Positions 1 to 7,579 of a DNA stretch of 8,306 nt are shown here, one piece after another (within the stretch, counting starts at the first letter, position 1; each line of letters opens with the position of its first letter). The DNA comes from Tannerella sp. (lineage in GTDB: Bacteria > Bacteroidota > Bacteroidia > Bacteroidales > Tannerellaceae). The stretch covers positions 1-8,306 of the forward strand of contig JAITQL010000075.1 in assembly GCA_031288935.1 (NCBI GenBank), given 5' to 3'. The notes beneath the pieces were generated by a model that saw only the letters and a list, made by a program, of their open reading frames with translations, was not told the DNA's origin and ran no database searches. The position numbers and the translations under genes were made by a program.

Positions 1-108
1 ACGGAACTGATCAAGCTGAAAGAAATCATTCAGGAGCTGGAAAAATCCGCCAACCGGCTGAATAACGTGGGAAAAACATTAAAAACCATTGTTGTAAAAT
101 ACGCTTAA
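1..108 (+). CDS. DUF47/PhoU-like protein, C-terminal end (partial)
   Basis: The frame is open from the first base and ends at TAA 106-108, giving the last 35 residues of a protein that begins outside the window. The tail is a charged amphipathic helix (ELIKLKEIIQELEKSANRLN) and ends in IVVKYA. This closely resembles the last helix of the DUF47 family, PhoU-like all-helical proteins that are commonly encoded directly upstream of Pit phosphate permeases and are thought to modulate them. The stop lies 15 bases before the pit start codon, so the two genes are probably cotranscribed. The family call rests on a short tail plus the neighbouring gene. Another PhoU-type helical protein is possible but less likely. 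Confidence 0.8.
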   Translation, partial: TELIKLKEIIQELEKSANRLNNVGKTLKTIVVKYA

Positions 109-123
109 CACGGGAAAACGGCC

Positions 124-1158
124 ATGACCATACTTGTTATCATCATTATCCTTGCGATCATATTCGATTTTATCAACGGTTTTCATGATGCGGCCAACTC
201 GATTGCGACGGTCGTTTCCACAAAGGTACTCACGCCCTTTCAGGCAGTCGTCTGGGCGGCGGTGTTCAACTTTGTAGCATTCTTCATCGCCAAATACCTC
301 ATCGGCGATTTCGGCATTGCCAACACGGTATCCAAGACGGTGCTTGCCGACTTTATCACGCTGCCGGTCATTTTATCCGGTCTGGTGGCAGCCATTATCT
401 GGAACCTCGTCACCTGGTGGTTCGGCATTCCGTCGTCGTCGTCGCATACGCTGATCGGCGGTTTCTCCGGCGCCGCCATTGCCAGCGGCGGTTTTCAGAC
501 CATCGACAAGGGAGTGATCGGGCTGATTGCCGCGTTTATTGTCATTGCGCCTTTGCTGGGCATGATCAGTGGAACGACGATTATGATTCTGATCCTTCAC
601 ATCGCCAAAAAGGCAAAACCGCGCAGTGCGGAGCAGTGGTTCCGCCGGCTGCAGCTTGTCTCCTCCGCCCTGCTGAGCGTCGGTCACGGATTGAACGATT
701 CACAAAAGGTGATGGGCATCATCGGCGTTGCGTTGATTGCCTTCGGCGCGTCCGTCGACCCGGCCACCCTGCCGCCGTGGCTCCGGCTGACGGACATGCA
801 CGACATACAGGACTGGGTTCCGCTGACCTGTTTCACGGCCATTGCGTTAGGCACCATGTCCGGCGGATGGAAAATCATCAAGACGATGGGCAATAAAATC
901 ACCCGGCTGACCGCCGTGGAAGGTTTCTGTGCACAGGCATCGGGCGCCGTGACGCTGTTTGTCACGGAGATACTGAAAGTGCCGGTGAGCACGACGCACG
1001 TAATCATCGGCGGCATCATGGGTGTCGGCGCCGTCAAGCGGTTGTCGGCCGTTCGCTGGGGTGTGACGATCAACCTGCTTTGGGCATGGATACTGACCAT
1101 CCCCGTCAGCGCCATCCTCGCCTCACTGGTTTACATGCTGGTGGAATTGTTTCTGTGA
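124..1158 (+). CDS. pit: Inorganic phosphate transporter, PiT family
   Basis: This is a 344-residue polytopic inner-membrane permease of the PiT family, which imports phosphate (often as a metal-phosphate complex) using the cation gradient. Both family signature repeats are visible: GFHDAANSIA at residues 19-28, and GHGLNDSQK at 187-195. Each is followed by a re-entrant serine/threonine-rich segment, GIPSSSSHTLIGG at 101-113 and VSTTHVIIGGIMGVGA at 288-303, giving the expected internal pseudo-symmetry. The length suits the short bacterial PiT form, without the large central loop of E. coli PitA. The ATG at 124 is chosen because it follows the upstream DUF47 stop by 15 bases and opens directly into the first membrane helix. 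Substrate is inferred from the family; sulfate has been proposed for some relatives. No strong terminator was seen downstream. Confidence 0.95.
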   Translation: MTILVIIIILAIIFDFINGFHDAANSIATVVSTKVLTPFQAVVWAAVFNFVAFFIAKYLIGDFGIANTVSKTVLADFITLPVILSGLVAAIIWNLVTWWFGIPSSSSHTLIGGFSGAAIASGGFQTIDKGVIGLIAAFIVIAPLLGMISGTTIMILILHIAKKAKPRSAEQWFRRLQLVSSALLSVGHGLNDSQKVMGIIGVALIAFGASVDPATLPPWLRLTDMHDIQDWVPLTCFTAIALGTMSGGWKIIKTMGNKITRLTAVEGFCAQASGAVTLFVTEILKVPVSTTHVIIGGIMGVGAVKRLSAVRWGVTINLLWAWILTIPVSAILASLVYMLVELFL

Positions 1159-1322
1159 TTTTTGCAGGTGGAGGGGGATAAGGAATAGCAGAGATTTTTC
1201 TAAAGATTCAATGTTTGAAAGGTAATCGTCAGTCGCCGGATGCAGACACCGGTTACGAGGTGATCATTGAGAAGTAAATACTGAAACTGCTACGGCGTAA
1301 AATCCTTCGCACGGAAGTCCGG

Positions 1323-2180
1323 TCAGGCTTTTTGCCTCCCCAGACGGTAGATACCCGTCATACATGCGGCAAAGAAAACCAGGCCGATTGCGGCCACGAT
1401 GGAAATCCAGCCTGCATCGCCAGGCAATATCTCGTCGGAAAAAAGCGGATTTGTCTTTAGCGAATCATTGGACAGGGCTATTACCGCTACCGCATTGTTG
1501 AGGAAATGAGCGAAAACCGCCAGCCAGAGATTTTTTGTCCAGTACAGCAGATAGCCCAGGTAAGCACCTAACAACATGCGGGGAAGAAACCCGTAGAACT
1601 GGCAGTGTATGGCGCTGAAAATAACGGCTACCAGCCAAATCGCCACATGAGGATTCCGGATGCCTTTGCGGAGAATGGAAAGCAGCGCGCCGCGAAACAT
1701 AAACTCTTCCGTCAGGCCGGCCAGCAGCGCAATCACCAGCAGGTTTGCAAGAAACGGAAGCGTTCCCTTTACCGACATCAATTTTCCCACCACGCTTGCA
1801 GCGAGGTCTTCCATTTCTCTCATCCAGGCTTCTACCGACGAGAGGGCATCCGGCAAGTGCATCAGCGTGTTCAAATAGCCTGTCAGCGAGATGAACGGCA
1901 TGATCAGCAATGTCGCGAGCGTGACCAGCGACAGCATACGGACGTCGGTCATGCTGCGGACAGGCAGGACATTACCTGACTGATCGCTGCAGAGCCAGGC
2001 CGTGCACAGCGACGGTATCAAAAATACACAAATCGAAGACAATGCTTCCGTGAGTTGCAGCATCCAGACGGATTCGCCGGCAGGATCTGCGACAACACTG
2101 TCGAGGGTGATGGAAATACAACCGGCAAAGATCATCCCGATCAAAACACACGTGAATAAAACCAACAGTTGCACGGGCAT
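1323..2180 (-). CDS. CPBP family intramembrane metalloprotease (CAAX protease/Abi type)
   Basis: This is a 285-residue multi-pass membrane protein with the CPBP (CAAX prenyl protease 2/Abi, Rce1-like) catalytic pattern. The glutamate motif is E158-E159-x3-R163. A histidine in a membrane helix follows at H192 (FSAIH), and the last motif is HFLNN at 225-229 (H225, N229). These residues normally hold a metal-activated water inside the membrane. Hydrophobic segments near residues 4-25, 45-63, 82-100, 142-157, 180-197, 203-230 and 258-276 fit the fold. Bacterial members process membrane proteins or peptides, and some give self-immunity to bacteriocins; nothing here identifies the substrate. No peptide or bacteriocin gene is adjacent. 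It lies downstream of the yihY gene on the same strand, 229 bases away, so it may have its own promoter. It converges on pit. Confidence 0.9.
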   Translation of the reverse strand: MPVQLLVLFTCVLIGMIFAGCISITLDSVVADPAGESVWMLQLTEALSSICVFLIPSLCTAWLCSDQSGNVLPVRSMTDVRMLSLVTLATLLIMPFISLTGYLNTLMHLPDALSSVEAWMREMEDLAASVVGKLMSVKGTLPFLANLLVIALLAGLTEEFMFRGALLSILRKGIRNPHVAIWLVAVIFSAIHCQFYGFLPRMLLGAYLGYLLYWTKNLWLAVFAHFLNNAVAVIALSNDSLKTNPLFSDEILPGDAGWISIVAAIGLVFFAACMTGIYRLGRQKA

Positions 2181-2250
2181 CGGAAAGTCAGCAAAAAATC
2201 CTTTCCTAAGGCAATGAGATTAAAATATGATTTGTCAAACTAATTTTCGG

Positions 2251-2282
2251 TAAAGATAGGCAGAAATTGCCGGATTCACAAG
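2251..2282 (-). promoter_or_regulatory. Candidate promoter for the CPBP protease gene
   Basis: On the minus strand TATCTTTA (2251-2258) matches the Bacteroidetes -7 consensus TAnnTTTG at all but the last base. A CTTG (2279-2282) sits 20 bases upstream, close to the usual position of the TTTG -33 element. The start codon would be about 65 bases downstream of the initiation point. Both elements are imperfect and were found by eye, so this is only a suggestion. Confidence 0.3.
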
Positions 2283-2409
2283 CGCCGCAACTTCCGGCAT
2301 CCTTGCCGCTAAACAAACGAATCCGGCGCCTTGCGAGACATGCCATTCCACACCGCAATCGGAGCGCCCCGCCATGCGTTTACCCAGCCATTTTTGCTGC
2401 GGAGGAACA

Positions 2410-3765
2410 TTACAAGTCTTTGAGCAGGCAGTCATCATTTGGAACCAGCATGTCATCGCGCGTTTTCAGCAGTGCATTCCATTCATTCCGAAAGCGCACG
2501 GCCGTGTCAATCTTAAAGTTTTCCGATCCGTATCCGTCGACTTTTCGCAGCAGGTAGCCCACGCTGAGCCGGTGAATGTCGATTGCCGGCTGATAGTGAA
2601 CAATTCGCTCGTCGTTTCCATAGTTGACTTCAGACAGAATCCCCAGTTCCGTCAACAGATAGAGCATTTGCGTCGTCAGACGGATAGGAATCCGGTAGGC
2701 ATCCGAAAGCTCGTCGGCCGTATAAGGCTTTTTACCGTCCCTGAATCGCTTGACGATCAGCGAGGCAATCAACAGGATCAAAAAATCGCCGTAGCGACGG
2801 CTGATATGTTTGCTGTCGCGCTCGAAGCTGAATTTCTTCACATTCTGCGAAGCATACACCAGTTCCGCGCCGAACAGACAAATCAGCCACGACAGTTGCA
2901 GCCACAGCAGCAGCAGCGGCAGCGCCGCAAAACTTCCGTAGATCGCGTTGTATTTGCTTACCCAGATCTGTCCGCTGATATACAGAAACTGGAAGAGCTG
3001 GAAGGCGCAACCCGTCAGAAATCCGGCCGCAAGTGCATTGAGAAAGCGCACTTTCGTATTCGGCAGCAGCATGTACAGCACGGTAAATACCATCGTTGTG
3101 ATTAGGTAAGGCGAGAGGTGCAGAAGAATATCTGCCAGCGGCGTGAGAAAAACGTACTGCTTCAGGAATGTTACTTTAAGTGTGGACAGGAAAATGGAGA
3201 CGCCGCTTGAAAAAGTCATCAATACGGGCAGAATGACAAACAGAGCCAGATAATCCGTGATTCTTCGCGTCCACGGACGCGGCTTGCGAATCTGCCAGAT
3301 GATATTGAACGTATCCTCGATTGACGTGATCAGCGAAATGACCGTATACAGCAGCAACGCAAGTCCGATGCCGATAAAAAAGCCGCCTTTCGCCATGCTG
3401 AGATAGTTTTCGGCAAATCCCAGCGCCGTATTCACCTCAAACTTCTGTCCCGGAAAATAGATATACAGGCTGTTACGGACCGTCTCGCCGAAGCCGAATC
3501 CGCCGGCAATCCCTACAATCACCGCCAGCAGCGGCACGATGGCCAGCAGCGTGCTGTAAGTCAGCGCCGAGGCGCGCGTCAGTAAATTGTCCTGCCGGAA
3601 CCCGCGGATGGCGAGGATAAGCGTCTTGGCAATGTAGATATAGACCCGCCTCAGTCCGCTCAGTTCATTTTCCGTAATGCGCCATATATCGTCCGTAACG
3701 AAGCGAATCACGGCAGTCAGGAAACGGCTCACCGTTCCCCCGGAAGATTTCTTTTTCTTTTTCAT
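2410..3765 (-). CDS. YihY/virulence factor BrkB family membrane protein with C-terminal winged-helix-like extension
   Basis: This 451-residue protein belongs to the YihY/BrkB family (once misannotated as ribonuclease BN). A basic N-terminus (KKKKK) and an amphipathic stretch precede about six membrane segments near residues 65-95, 127-150, 171-196, 213-236, 241-266 and 280-305. Family hallmarks are LLTRASALTYSTLLAIVPLL (61-80) and YNAIYGSFAALPLLLLWLQL (272-291), followed by GAELVYA (299-305). Residues about 317-405 form a soluble extension. The part around TADELSDAYRIPIRLTTQML looks like a winged-helix DNA-binding fold of the Rrf2 sort, a common addition in Bacteroidota homologues. Biochemical function is not settled. 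The ATG at 3765 lies about 20 bases after the U-tract that ends rnpB. No separate promoter or Shine-Dalgarno is evident, so read-through from rnpB may contribute. Confidence 0.92.
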   Translation of the reverse strand: MKKKKKSSGGTVSRFLTAVIRFVTDDIWRITENELSGLRRVYIYIAKTLILAIRGFRQDNLLTRASALTYSTLLAIVPLLAVIVGIAGGFGFGETVRNSLYIYFPGQKFEVNTALGFAENYLSMAKGGFFIGIGLALLLYTVISLITSIEDTFNIIWQIRKPRPWTRRITDYLALFVILPVLMTFSSGVSIFLSTLKVTFLKQYVFLTPLADILLHLSPYLITTMVFTVLYMLLPNTKVRFLNALAAGFLTGCAFQLFQFLYISGQIWVSKYNAIYGSFAALPLLLLWLQLSWLICLFGAELVYASQNVKKFSFERDSKHISRRYGDFLILLIASLIVKRFRDGKKPYTADELSDAYRIPIRLTTQMLYLLTELGILSEVNYGNDERIVHYQPAIDIHRLSVGYLLRKVDGYGSENFKIDTAVRFRNEWNALLKTRDDMLVPNDDCLLKDL

Positions 3766-3785
3766 ACGGATGTATGTTGATTGAC

Positions 3786-3804
3786 AAAAAAAATACAGCA
3801 GGCC
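3786..3804 (-). terminator. 3' end of rnpB: P1 strand followed by a U8 tract
   Basis: Immediately after the 3' strand of P1 (3794-3804) the minus-strand transcript runs into eight uridines (3793-3786). A GC-rich helix closed just before a U-run is the layout of an intrinsic terminator. Here the terminator stem would be P1 itself or the short local ACAG/CTGT hairpin. How well it stops transcription before yihY cannot be judged by eye. Confidence 0.5.
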
Positions 3805-4153
3805 TGTAAGCCGGGTTCTGTACGGCCATCGAAACGGCCGTGTCTGTCATTTATCTCGACGCGCCGTCGCCGACGCGCTCTTGCGATCTACCCCCCGGCA
3901 TCGAACGAGCCATTCTACTGCGCCGGTATACATGATCTTACAACCCATCAGACGTATTGACCCTCCGTATTCCGACGGAAGCGGTAAGCTCTTACCTCAC
4001 CTTTTCACCCTTACCGCACCGTAATGCGGCGGTTATTTTCTGTTACGCTACTCTGCCCTCGCGAACAGCTTCCCGGTAGGAAGGATGGCGCTCTGTGTTG
4101 CCCGGACTTTCCTCCCGTCCGCAAGCGAACGGGCGACAGACCGGCCTGCTGTA
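3794..4153 (-). ncRNA. rnpB: RNase P RNA (bacterial class A)
   Basis: This is the catalytic RNA of RNase P, which removes 5' leaders from tRNA precursors together with the RnpA protein. On the minus strand the conserved blocks appear in order. GAGGAAAGTCCGGGC (near 4113-4099) is followed by the AAGGGTGAAAAGGTGAGGTAAGAGC core (near 4014-3990). Then come AGATAAATGACAG (near 3857-3845) and ACAGAACCCGGCTTA (3821-3807). The two ends form a perfect 11-bp P1 helix (4153-4143 with 3804-3794), which sets the boundaries to within a few bases. A -7 element lies just upstream and a U8 tract just downstream. No protein frame is credible here. The exact processed ends are inferred. Confidence 0.96.
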
Positions 4154-4159
4154 CTGCGA

Positions 4160-4167
4160 CAAAGATA
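4160..4167 (-). promoter_or_regulatory. -7 promoter element of rnpB
   Basis: The minus strand reads TATCTTTG, an exact match to the Bacteroidetes TAnnTTTG -7 element. It ends seven bases before the predicted RNase P RNA 5' end at 4153, which is the expected spacing. No good TTTG -33 element is found 19-20 bases upstream; the only upstream TTTG is 13 bases away. Only the -7 box is therefore claimed. Confidence 0.55.
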
Positions 4168-4191
4168 CAACTTTTTTCAGCAAATCATAGG

Positions 4192-4222
4192 ACGGCTCAT
4201 TTTGGAAAATGAACGGCTCATT
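4192..4222 (+). repeat. Direct repeat ACGGCTCATT x2, 21 bases apart, upstream of rnpB
   Basis: ACGGCTCATT occurs at 4192-4201 and again at 4213-4222, start to start 21 bases, about two helical turns. The intervening sequence also forms the palindrome TCATTTT-GG-AAAATGA around 4198-4213. The site lies roughly 40-70 bases upstream of the inferred rnpB start and between trmN6 and rnpB. It could be a binding site or part of the trmN6 3' end; no regulator is recognised. Confidence 0.45.
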
Positions 4223-4265
4223 CCATGAAATGCTATCAAAGCGACAATTTGGAATACACCCCTCT

Positions 4266-4976
4266 TCAGAGGTAGAAGTCGCGCATCAGTTCGCTGTACG
4301 CCGGGGTACGTTGACGCTGTGCGTCGGCGAGGATCAGGCTGTCCGTGCGGACGGCGGACGGGGCTTCGCGGACAAGCTCGACCAGCAGTCGTTTGGGCGC
4401 GGCGCCCTCGACCGGAAACACGACCGTCCGACAGAGGTAATGCAGTCCGCACGTCGCCATCCGTTCCTGCAATTCCTTCTCCTGCTGAAAAGGCAGGATC
4501 AAGGCCAGCCGTCCGCCGGGCGTCAGCAGTGCAAGGCTGCCCCGGAGCAGGCCGGAGAGCGACAGTTCGTCGTCGTGGCGAGCCAGCCGCCTTTTTTCGT
4601 CCGGACACTTCAGCGAACGGACAAAGTAAGGCGGATTGGAAACAATCAGGTCGTATGACCGGGGCGACGTCCGCACAAAATGATCGAACGTATCCCGATA
4701 CACGTGCACCCTTTCGGCAAACGGCGAGGCCGCCACATTTGCGGAGGCCTGCCGGCAGGCGGCGGGGTCGATTTCCACGCCGTCGACCTGTACCGCCGCT
4801 TCGCGCTGGGCGATCATCAACGCAATCAAACCCGTCCCGGCGCCCGCGTCCAGCGCCCGACGGCAGGAGGCTACACCCGTCCATGCGCCCAGCAGCACGC
4901 CGTCGGTGCCTACCTTCATGGCACACTGATCCTGCCGGATCGTGAACTGTTTAAAACGAAAATAAGGATTTGACAT
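4266..4976 (-). CDS. trmN6: tRNA1(Val) (adenine(37)-N6)-methyltransferase
   Basis: This 236-residue cytosolic SAM-dependent methyltransferase resembles E. coli YfiC/TrmN6, which methylates N6 of A37, next to the anticodon of tRNA1(Val). It starts with the family's typical F-x-FKQF stretch (FRFKQF, 6-11) and has KVGTDGVLLGAW (21-32). Motif I, LDAGAGTGLIAL (42-53), binds SAM, and the acidic end of strand 2 is GVEID (66-70). The catalytic NPPY motif (114-117) marks amino-group methylation of adenine or related bases. The length is normal for the family. The ATG at 4976 is chosen because the FRFKQF motif follows at once and a -7 element lies 26 bases upstream. It is divergent from lon and lies upstream of rnpB on the same strand. 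The exact tRNA target is inferred from the family; a related N6-adenine methyltransferase activity is the main alternative. Confidence 0.9.
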   Translation of the reverse strand: MSNPYFRFKQFTIRQDQCAMKVGTDGVLLGAWTGVASCRRALDAGAGTGLIALMIAQREAAVQVDGVEIDPAACRQASANVAASPFAERVHVYRDTFDHFVRTSPRSYDLIVSNPPYFVRSLKCPDEKRRLARHDDELSLSGLLRGSLALLTPGGRLALILPFQQEKELQERMATCGLHYLCRTVVFPVEGAAPKRLLVELVREAPSAVRTDSLILADAQRQRTPAYSELMRDFYL

Positions 4977-4977
4977 C

Positions 4978-5003
4978 TGTCCCTTGACTTGTTTCAGGGG
5001 ACA
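4978..5003. promoter_or_regulatory. Inverted repeat between the trmN6 promoter and start codon
   Basis: TGTCCCTTGA (4978-4987), a six-base spacer, and TCAGGGGACA (4994-5003) form a 10-base dyad with 9 of 10 positions complementary; the odd pair is T-G. It occupies the space between the trmN6 start codon and its -7 element, overlapping that element by two bases. As DNA it could be an operator. As minus-strand RNA it could fold just before the start codon. It lacks a U-tract in either direction, so a terminator is unlikely. Confidence 0.45.
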
Positions 5004-5009
5004 AAAATA
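5002..5009 (-). promoter_or_regulatory. -7 promoter element of trmN6
   Basis: The minus strand reads TATTTTTG, an exact match to TAnnTTTG, 25 bases upstream of the trmN6 ATG. No TTTG stands at the -33 position, so the match rests on one element. It predicts a short leader of about 20 bases. Confidence 0.45.
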
Positions 5010-5043
5010 GCGATTTCCATACGTATCTGCCCTGCCCGCGAAT

Positions 5044-5057
5044 GATTATTTATAATC
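5044..5057. promoter_or_regulatory. AT-rich palindrome GATTAT-TT-ATAATC upstream of lon
   Basis: This is a perfect 6+2+6 dyad in the trmN6/lon divergent region. It lies about 8 bases upstream of the candidate lon -33 element and centred roughly 50 bases before the inferred lon start point. The position suits an activator or repressor acting on lon, or on both genes. It does not resemble the CIRCE heat-shock operator. AT-rich palindromes can arise by chance, so the role is uncertain. Confidence 0.35.
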
Positions 5058-5064
5058 CCCGTCT

Positions 5065-5094
5065 GTTGTTCGTAGATAAAAAACCGTACCTTTA
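5065..5094 (+). promoter_or_regulatory. Candidate lon promoter
   Basis: GTTG (5065-5068) and TACCTTTA (5087-5094), 18 bases apart, approximate the Bacteroidetes TTTG / TAnnTTTG pair. Each element misses its consensus at one base. Transcription would begin near 5101, leaving a leader of about 19 bases before the ATG at 5120. No clear Shine-Dalgarno is present, as is usual in this phylum. Confidence 0.45.
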
Positions 5095-5119
5095 CGCCCC
5101 CATTTGAAAATATATCAAG

Positions 5120-7579
5120 ATGAAGAAAAACGAAAATACTTTATATTCGGAGCAATCGCTCGACGAAGAATATGATGATGCAGTCGGAATTGTAATGCCG
5201 ATTCTGATGGATTGCAACCGGGACGACGACTTTTCCGAAGGGCTGGACAGCGTCGGCGAAACGCTCTGGATTCTTCCGCTGCGCAATCTGGTACTGTTTC
5301 CGGGCGTAGCCGTACCGGTAGTCGTCGGGCGCGCCAAGTCCATGCGGCTGATTCAGGAAGCCGAACACAAAAAAATCATGCTGGGCGTCACCTGCCAGAA
5401 GGACATGAAGGTGGACGATCCCCGGCTGGACGACCTCTATCCCATCGGTGTAGTGGCGGAAGTCCTCCGCGTGCTGGACATGCCGGACGGGACAACGACG
5501 GCAATCATACAGGGACGGAAGCGTTTCCTGCTGCACGAACTGACCGACACCGACCCCTTCCTGAAAGGACGCATCACCATGCTCGAAAACAAGGCGCGGC
5601 GCAAGAACGACCGCGAATTTGAAGCGCTCGTTTCAGCCATCCGCGACTTGACTGTCAAGATACTCACCGCGTCCGGCGAACCGCCCAGGGATTTGATTTT
5701 CTCCATCCGCAACAACCAGAACCCGCTTTATCTGATCAACTTTTCGTGCTGCAACCTGCTGAGCCAGGCGGGCGAAAAGCAGGAACTGCTGGCAATCGAC
5801 GACCTGAAAGACCGCGCCTATCGCCTCATGTTTATCCTCAACCGCGAATACCAGCTGATGGAACTCAAAGCCTCCATTCAGATAAAGACGCAGGAAGACA
5901 TCAACAAGCAACAGAAGGAATACTTCCTCCAGCAGCAAATCAAGGCCATTCAGGAAGAACTGGGCGGAAACATCAACGATCTGGAGATACGGGAACTCAA
6001 GGCCAGGGCGGGAAAGAAGAAATGGTCGCAGGCGGTAGCCGACGTGTTTGAAAAGGAAGCGGGCAAACTTGAACGCATACATCCCCAGTCGCCGGACTAT
6101 GCCATCCAGTCGCAGTATGTACAGACGATCGTTTCGCTCCCGTGGAACGAATACAGCAAGGACAACTTCAACCTCAAGCGGGCGCAGCGGATCCTGGATC
6201 GCGATCATTACGGAATGGAAAAGGTGAAAGACCGCATAGTCGAACACCTGGCCGTGCTGAAGCTAAAGCAGGACTTGCGTTCGCCCATACTCTGCCTCTA
6301 CGGCCCTCCGGGCGTGGGCAAGACCTCGCTGGGGAAATCCGTCGCCGAGGCGCTGAACCGGAAATACGTGCGCGTTTCGCTGGGCGGACTGCATGACGAG
6401 GCGGAAATACGCGGCCACCGGCGGACGTACATCGGCGCAATGGCCGGACGCATCATCCTGAACATCCAGAAAGCGGGCACGTCCAACCCGGTCTTCATAC
6501 TGGACGAAATCGACAAGGTCGGGAACGACTTTCGCGGCGATCCCTCCTCGGCCTTGCTGGAAGTCCTGGATCCCGAACAAAACGGCGCCTTTCACGACAA
6601 TTACCTTGACATTGACTTTGACCTGAGCAAGGTCTTGTTCATCGCCACCGCCAACAGCCTGGCCTCCATTTCGCAGCCGCTGCTGGACCGGATGGAACTG
6701 ATCGAGATGAACGGGTATATCCCGGAAGAAAAGATCGAGATTGCCGTCAAGCACATCATCCCGAAACAAATGGAACTGCATGGCATTCCGAACCGCAAGG
6801 TCAAGTTTCAGCGCGCCGCGGTACACAAGATCATCGAATCCTACACGCGTGAAAGCGGTGTGCGCACACTGGAAAAAAAGATCGCCAAGGTGATGCGCCG
6901 CGTAGCCCGCCACATCGCTTCGGACGAGCCGTATCCCGAAGTCATACGGCCGGAAAACCTGCAGGAATACCTCGGCATGGAAGAATATACGCTCGACAAG
7001 TACCAGGGCAACCAGTATGCCGGTGTAGTCACCGGGCTGGCATGGACGGCGGTAGGCGGTGAAATCCTTTTCGTGGAATCCAGCCTGAGCAAAGGAAAAG
7101 GCTCCAAACTGACCATCACCGGCAATCTGGGCGAGGTGATGAAAGAATCGGCCGTCCTGGCGCTGGAATACGTACATGCCCACGCAGAGTATTTCGACAT
7201 CCCGGAAGACTTGTTCGAAAACCGGAACGTTCACATTCACGTGCCGGAAGGGGCGATCCCCAAAGACGGCCCCAGCGCCGGCGTCACGATGGTGACTTCG
7301 CTGGTTTCGGTTTACACGCAGCGAAAAGTAAAGCCGAATCTGGCCATGACCGGCGAGATCACCTTGCGCGGAAAAGTATTGCCGGTGGGCGGCATCAAGG
7401 AGAAAATTCTGGCGGCGAAGCGCGCCGGCATCAAGGAGATCATTCTCTCGCAGGAAAACAGGAAAGACATCAGCGAGATCAAAGCGTCCTATCTGGACGG
7501 CGTGACATTTCACTACGTGACGAACATCGCGGAAGTCATCCAGCTGGCATTGACGCACGAGATCGCGCAGAGATTGTAA
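5120..7579 (+). CDS. lon: ATP-dependent protease Lon (endopeptidase La)
   Basis: This complete 819-residue LonA-type protease is a cytosolic hexamer that unfolds and degrades misfolded and regulatory proteins using ATP. The N-terminal substrate-binding domain opens at [11 protein letters not shown] (52-62). A long helical linker (about 245-330) precedes the AAA+ module. That module has Walker A GPPGVGKT (395-402, Lys401), Walker B VFILDEID (458-465, Asp462-Glu463) and a sensor-2 region with ESGVR (578-582, Arg582). The protease domain carries the catalytic dyad Ser719 in PKDGPSAG (714-721) and Lys762 in GGIKEK (757-762). The 43-residue spacing matches E. coli Ser679/Lys722. An acidic N-terminal extension of about 45 residues before the LON domain (residues 10-42 rich in D/E) is slightly longer than in E. 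coli. The ATG at 5120 fits the promoter spacing. There are no frameshifts or missing residues. It is divergent from trmN6, with a probable terminator downstream. Confidence 0.98.
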   Translation: MKKNENTLYSEQSLDEEYDDAVGIVMPILMDCNRDDDFSEGLDSVGETLWILPLRNLVLFPGVAVPVVVGRAKSMRLIQEAEHKKIMLGVTCQKDMKVDDPRLDDLYPIGVVAEVLRVLDMPDGTTTAIIQGRKRFLLHELTDTDPFLKGRITMLENKARRKNDREFEALVSAIRDLTVKILTASGEPPRDLIFSIRNNQNPLYLINFSCCNLLSQAGEKQELLAIDDLKDRAYRLMFILNREYQLMELKASIQIKTQEDINKQQKEYFLQQQIKAIQEELGGNINDLEIRELKARAGKKKWSQAVADVFEKEAGKLERIHPQSPDYAIQSQYVQTIVSLPWNEYSKDNFNLKRAQRILDRDHYGMEKVKDRIVEHLAVLKLKQDLRSPILCLYGPPGVGKTSLGKSVAEALNRKYVRVSLGGLHDEAEIRGHRRTYIGAMAGRIILNIQKAGTSNPVFILDEIDKVGNDFRGDPSSALLEVLDPEQNGAFHDNYLDIDFDLSKVLFIATANSLASISQPLLDRMELIEMNGYIPEEKIEIAVKHIIPKQMELHGIPNRKVKFQRAAVHKIIESYTRESGVRTLEKKIAKVMRRVARHIASDEPYPEVIRPENLQEYLGMEEYTLDKYQGNQYAGVVTGLAWTAVGGEILFVESSLSKGKGSKLTITGNLGEVMKESAVLALEYVHAHAEYFDIPEDLFENRNVHIHVPEGAIPKDGPSAGVTMVTSLVSVYTQRKVKPNLAMTGEITLRGKVLPVGGIKEKILAAKRAGIKEIILSQENRKDISEIKASYLDGVTFHYVTNIAEVIQLALTHEIAQRL

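Noticed and set aside
1182..1277. Plus-strand open stretch after pit ending in SPDADTGYEVIIEK and a stop
   Set aside because: The amino-acid run looks protein-like, but there is no ATG/GTG start after the upstream stop and only a TTG at 1215. It is too short to call a gene or pseudogene.
1323..1360. AGGC-AAAAA-GCCT hairpin at the end of the CPBP gene as a terminator
   Set aside because: The stem is only about 4 bp, overlaps the stop codon and has no following U-tract on the minus strand.
2235..2456. Minus-strand frame of 73 codons between yihY and the CPBP protease gene (or 46 codons from the ATG at 2375)
   Set aside because: The long form overlaps the yihY 3' end, and the short form has no recognised family and contains the candidate promoter. 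It is possibly a remnant, but not supportable as a gene.
4177..4926. Minus-strand open frame of 249 codons overlapping trmN6
   Set aside because: It overlaps trmN6 in another frame on the same strand, is rich in Arg/Gly/Pro and has no recognisable motif, while trmN6 shows NPPY and a SAM-binding motif.
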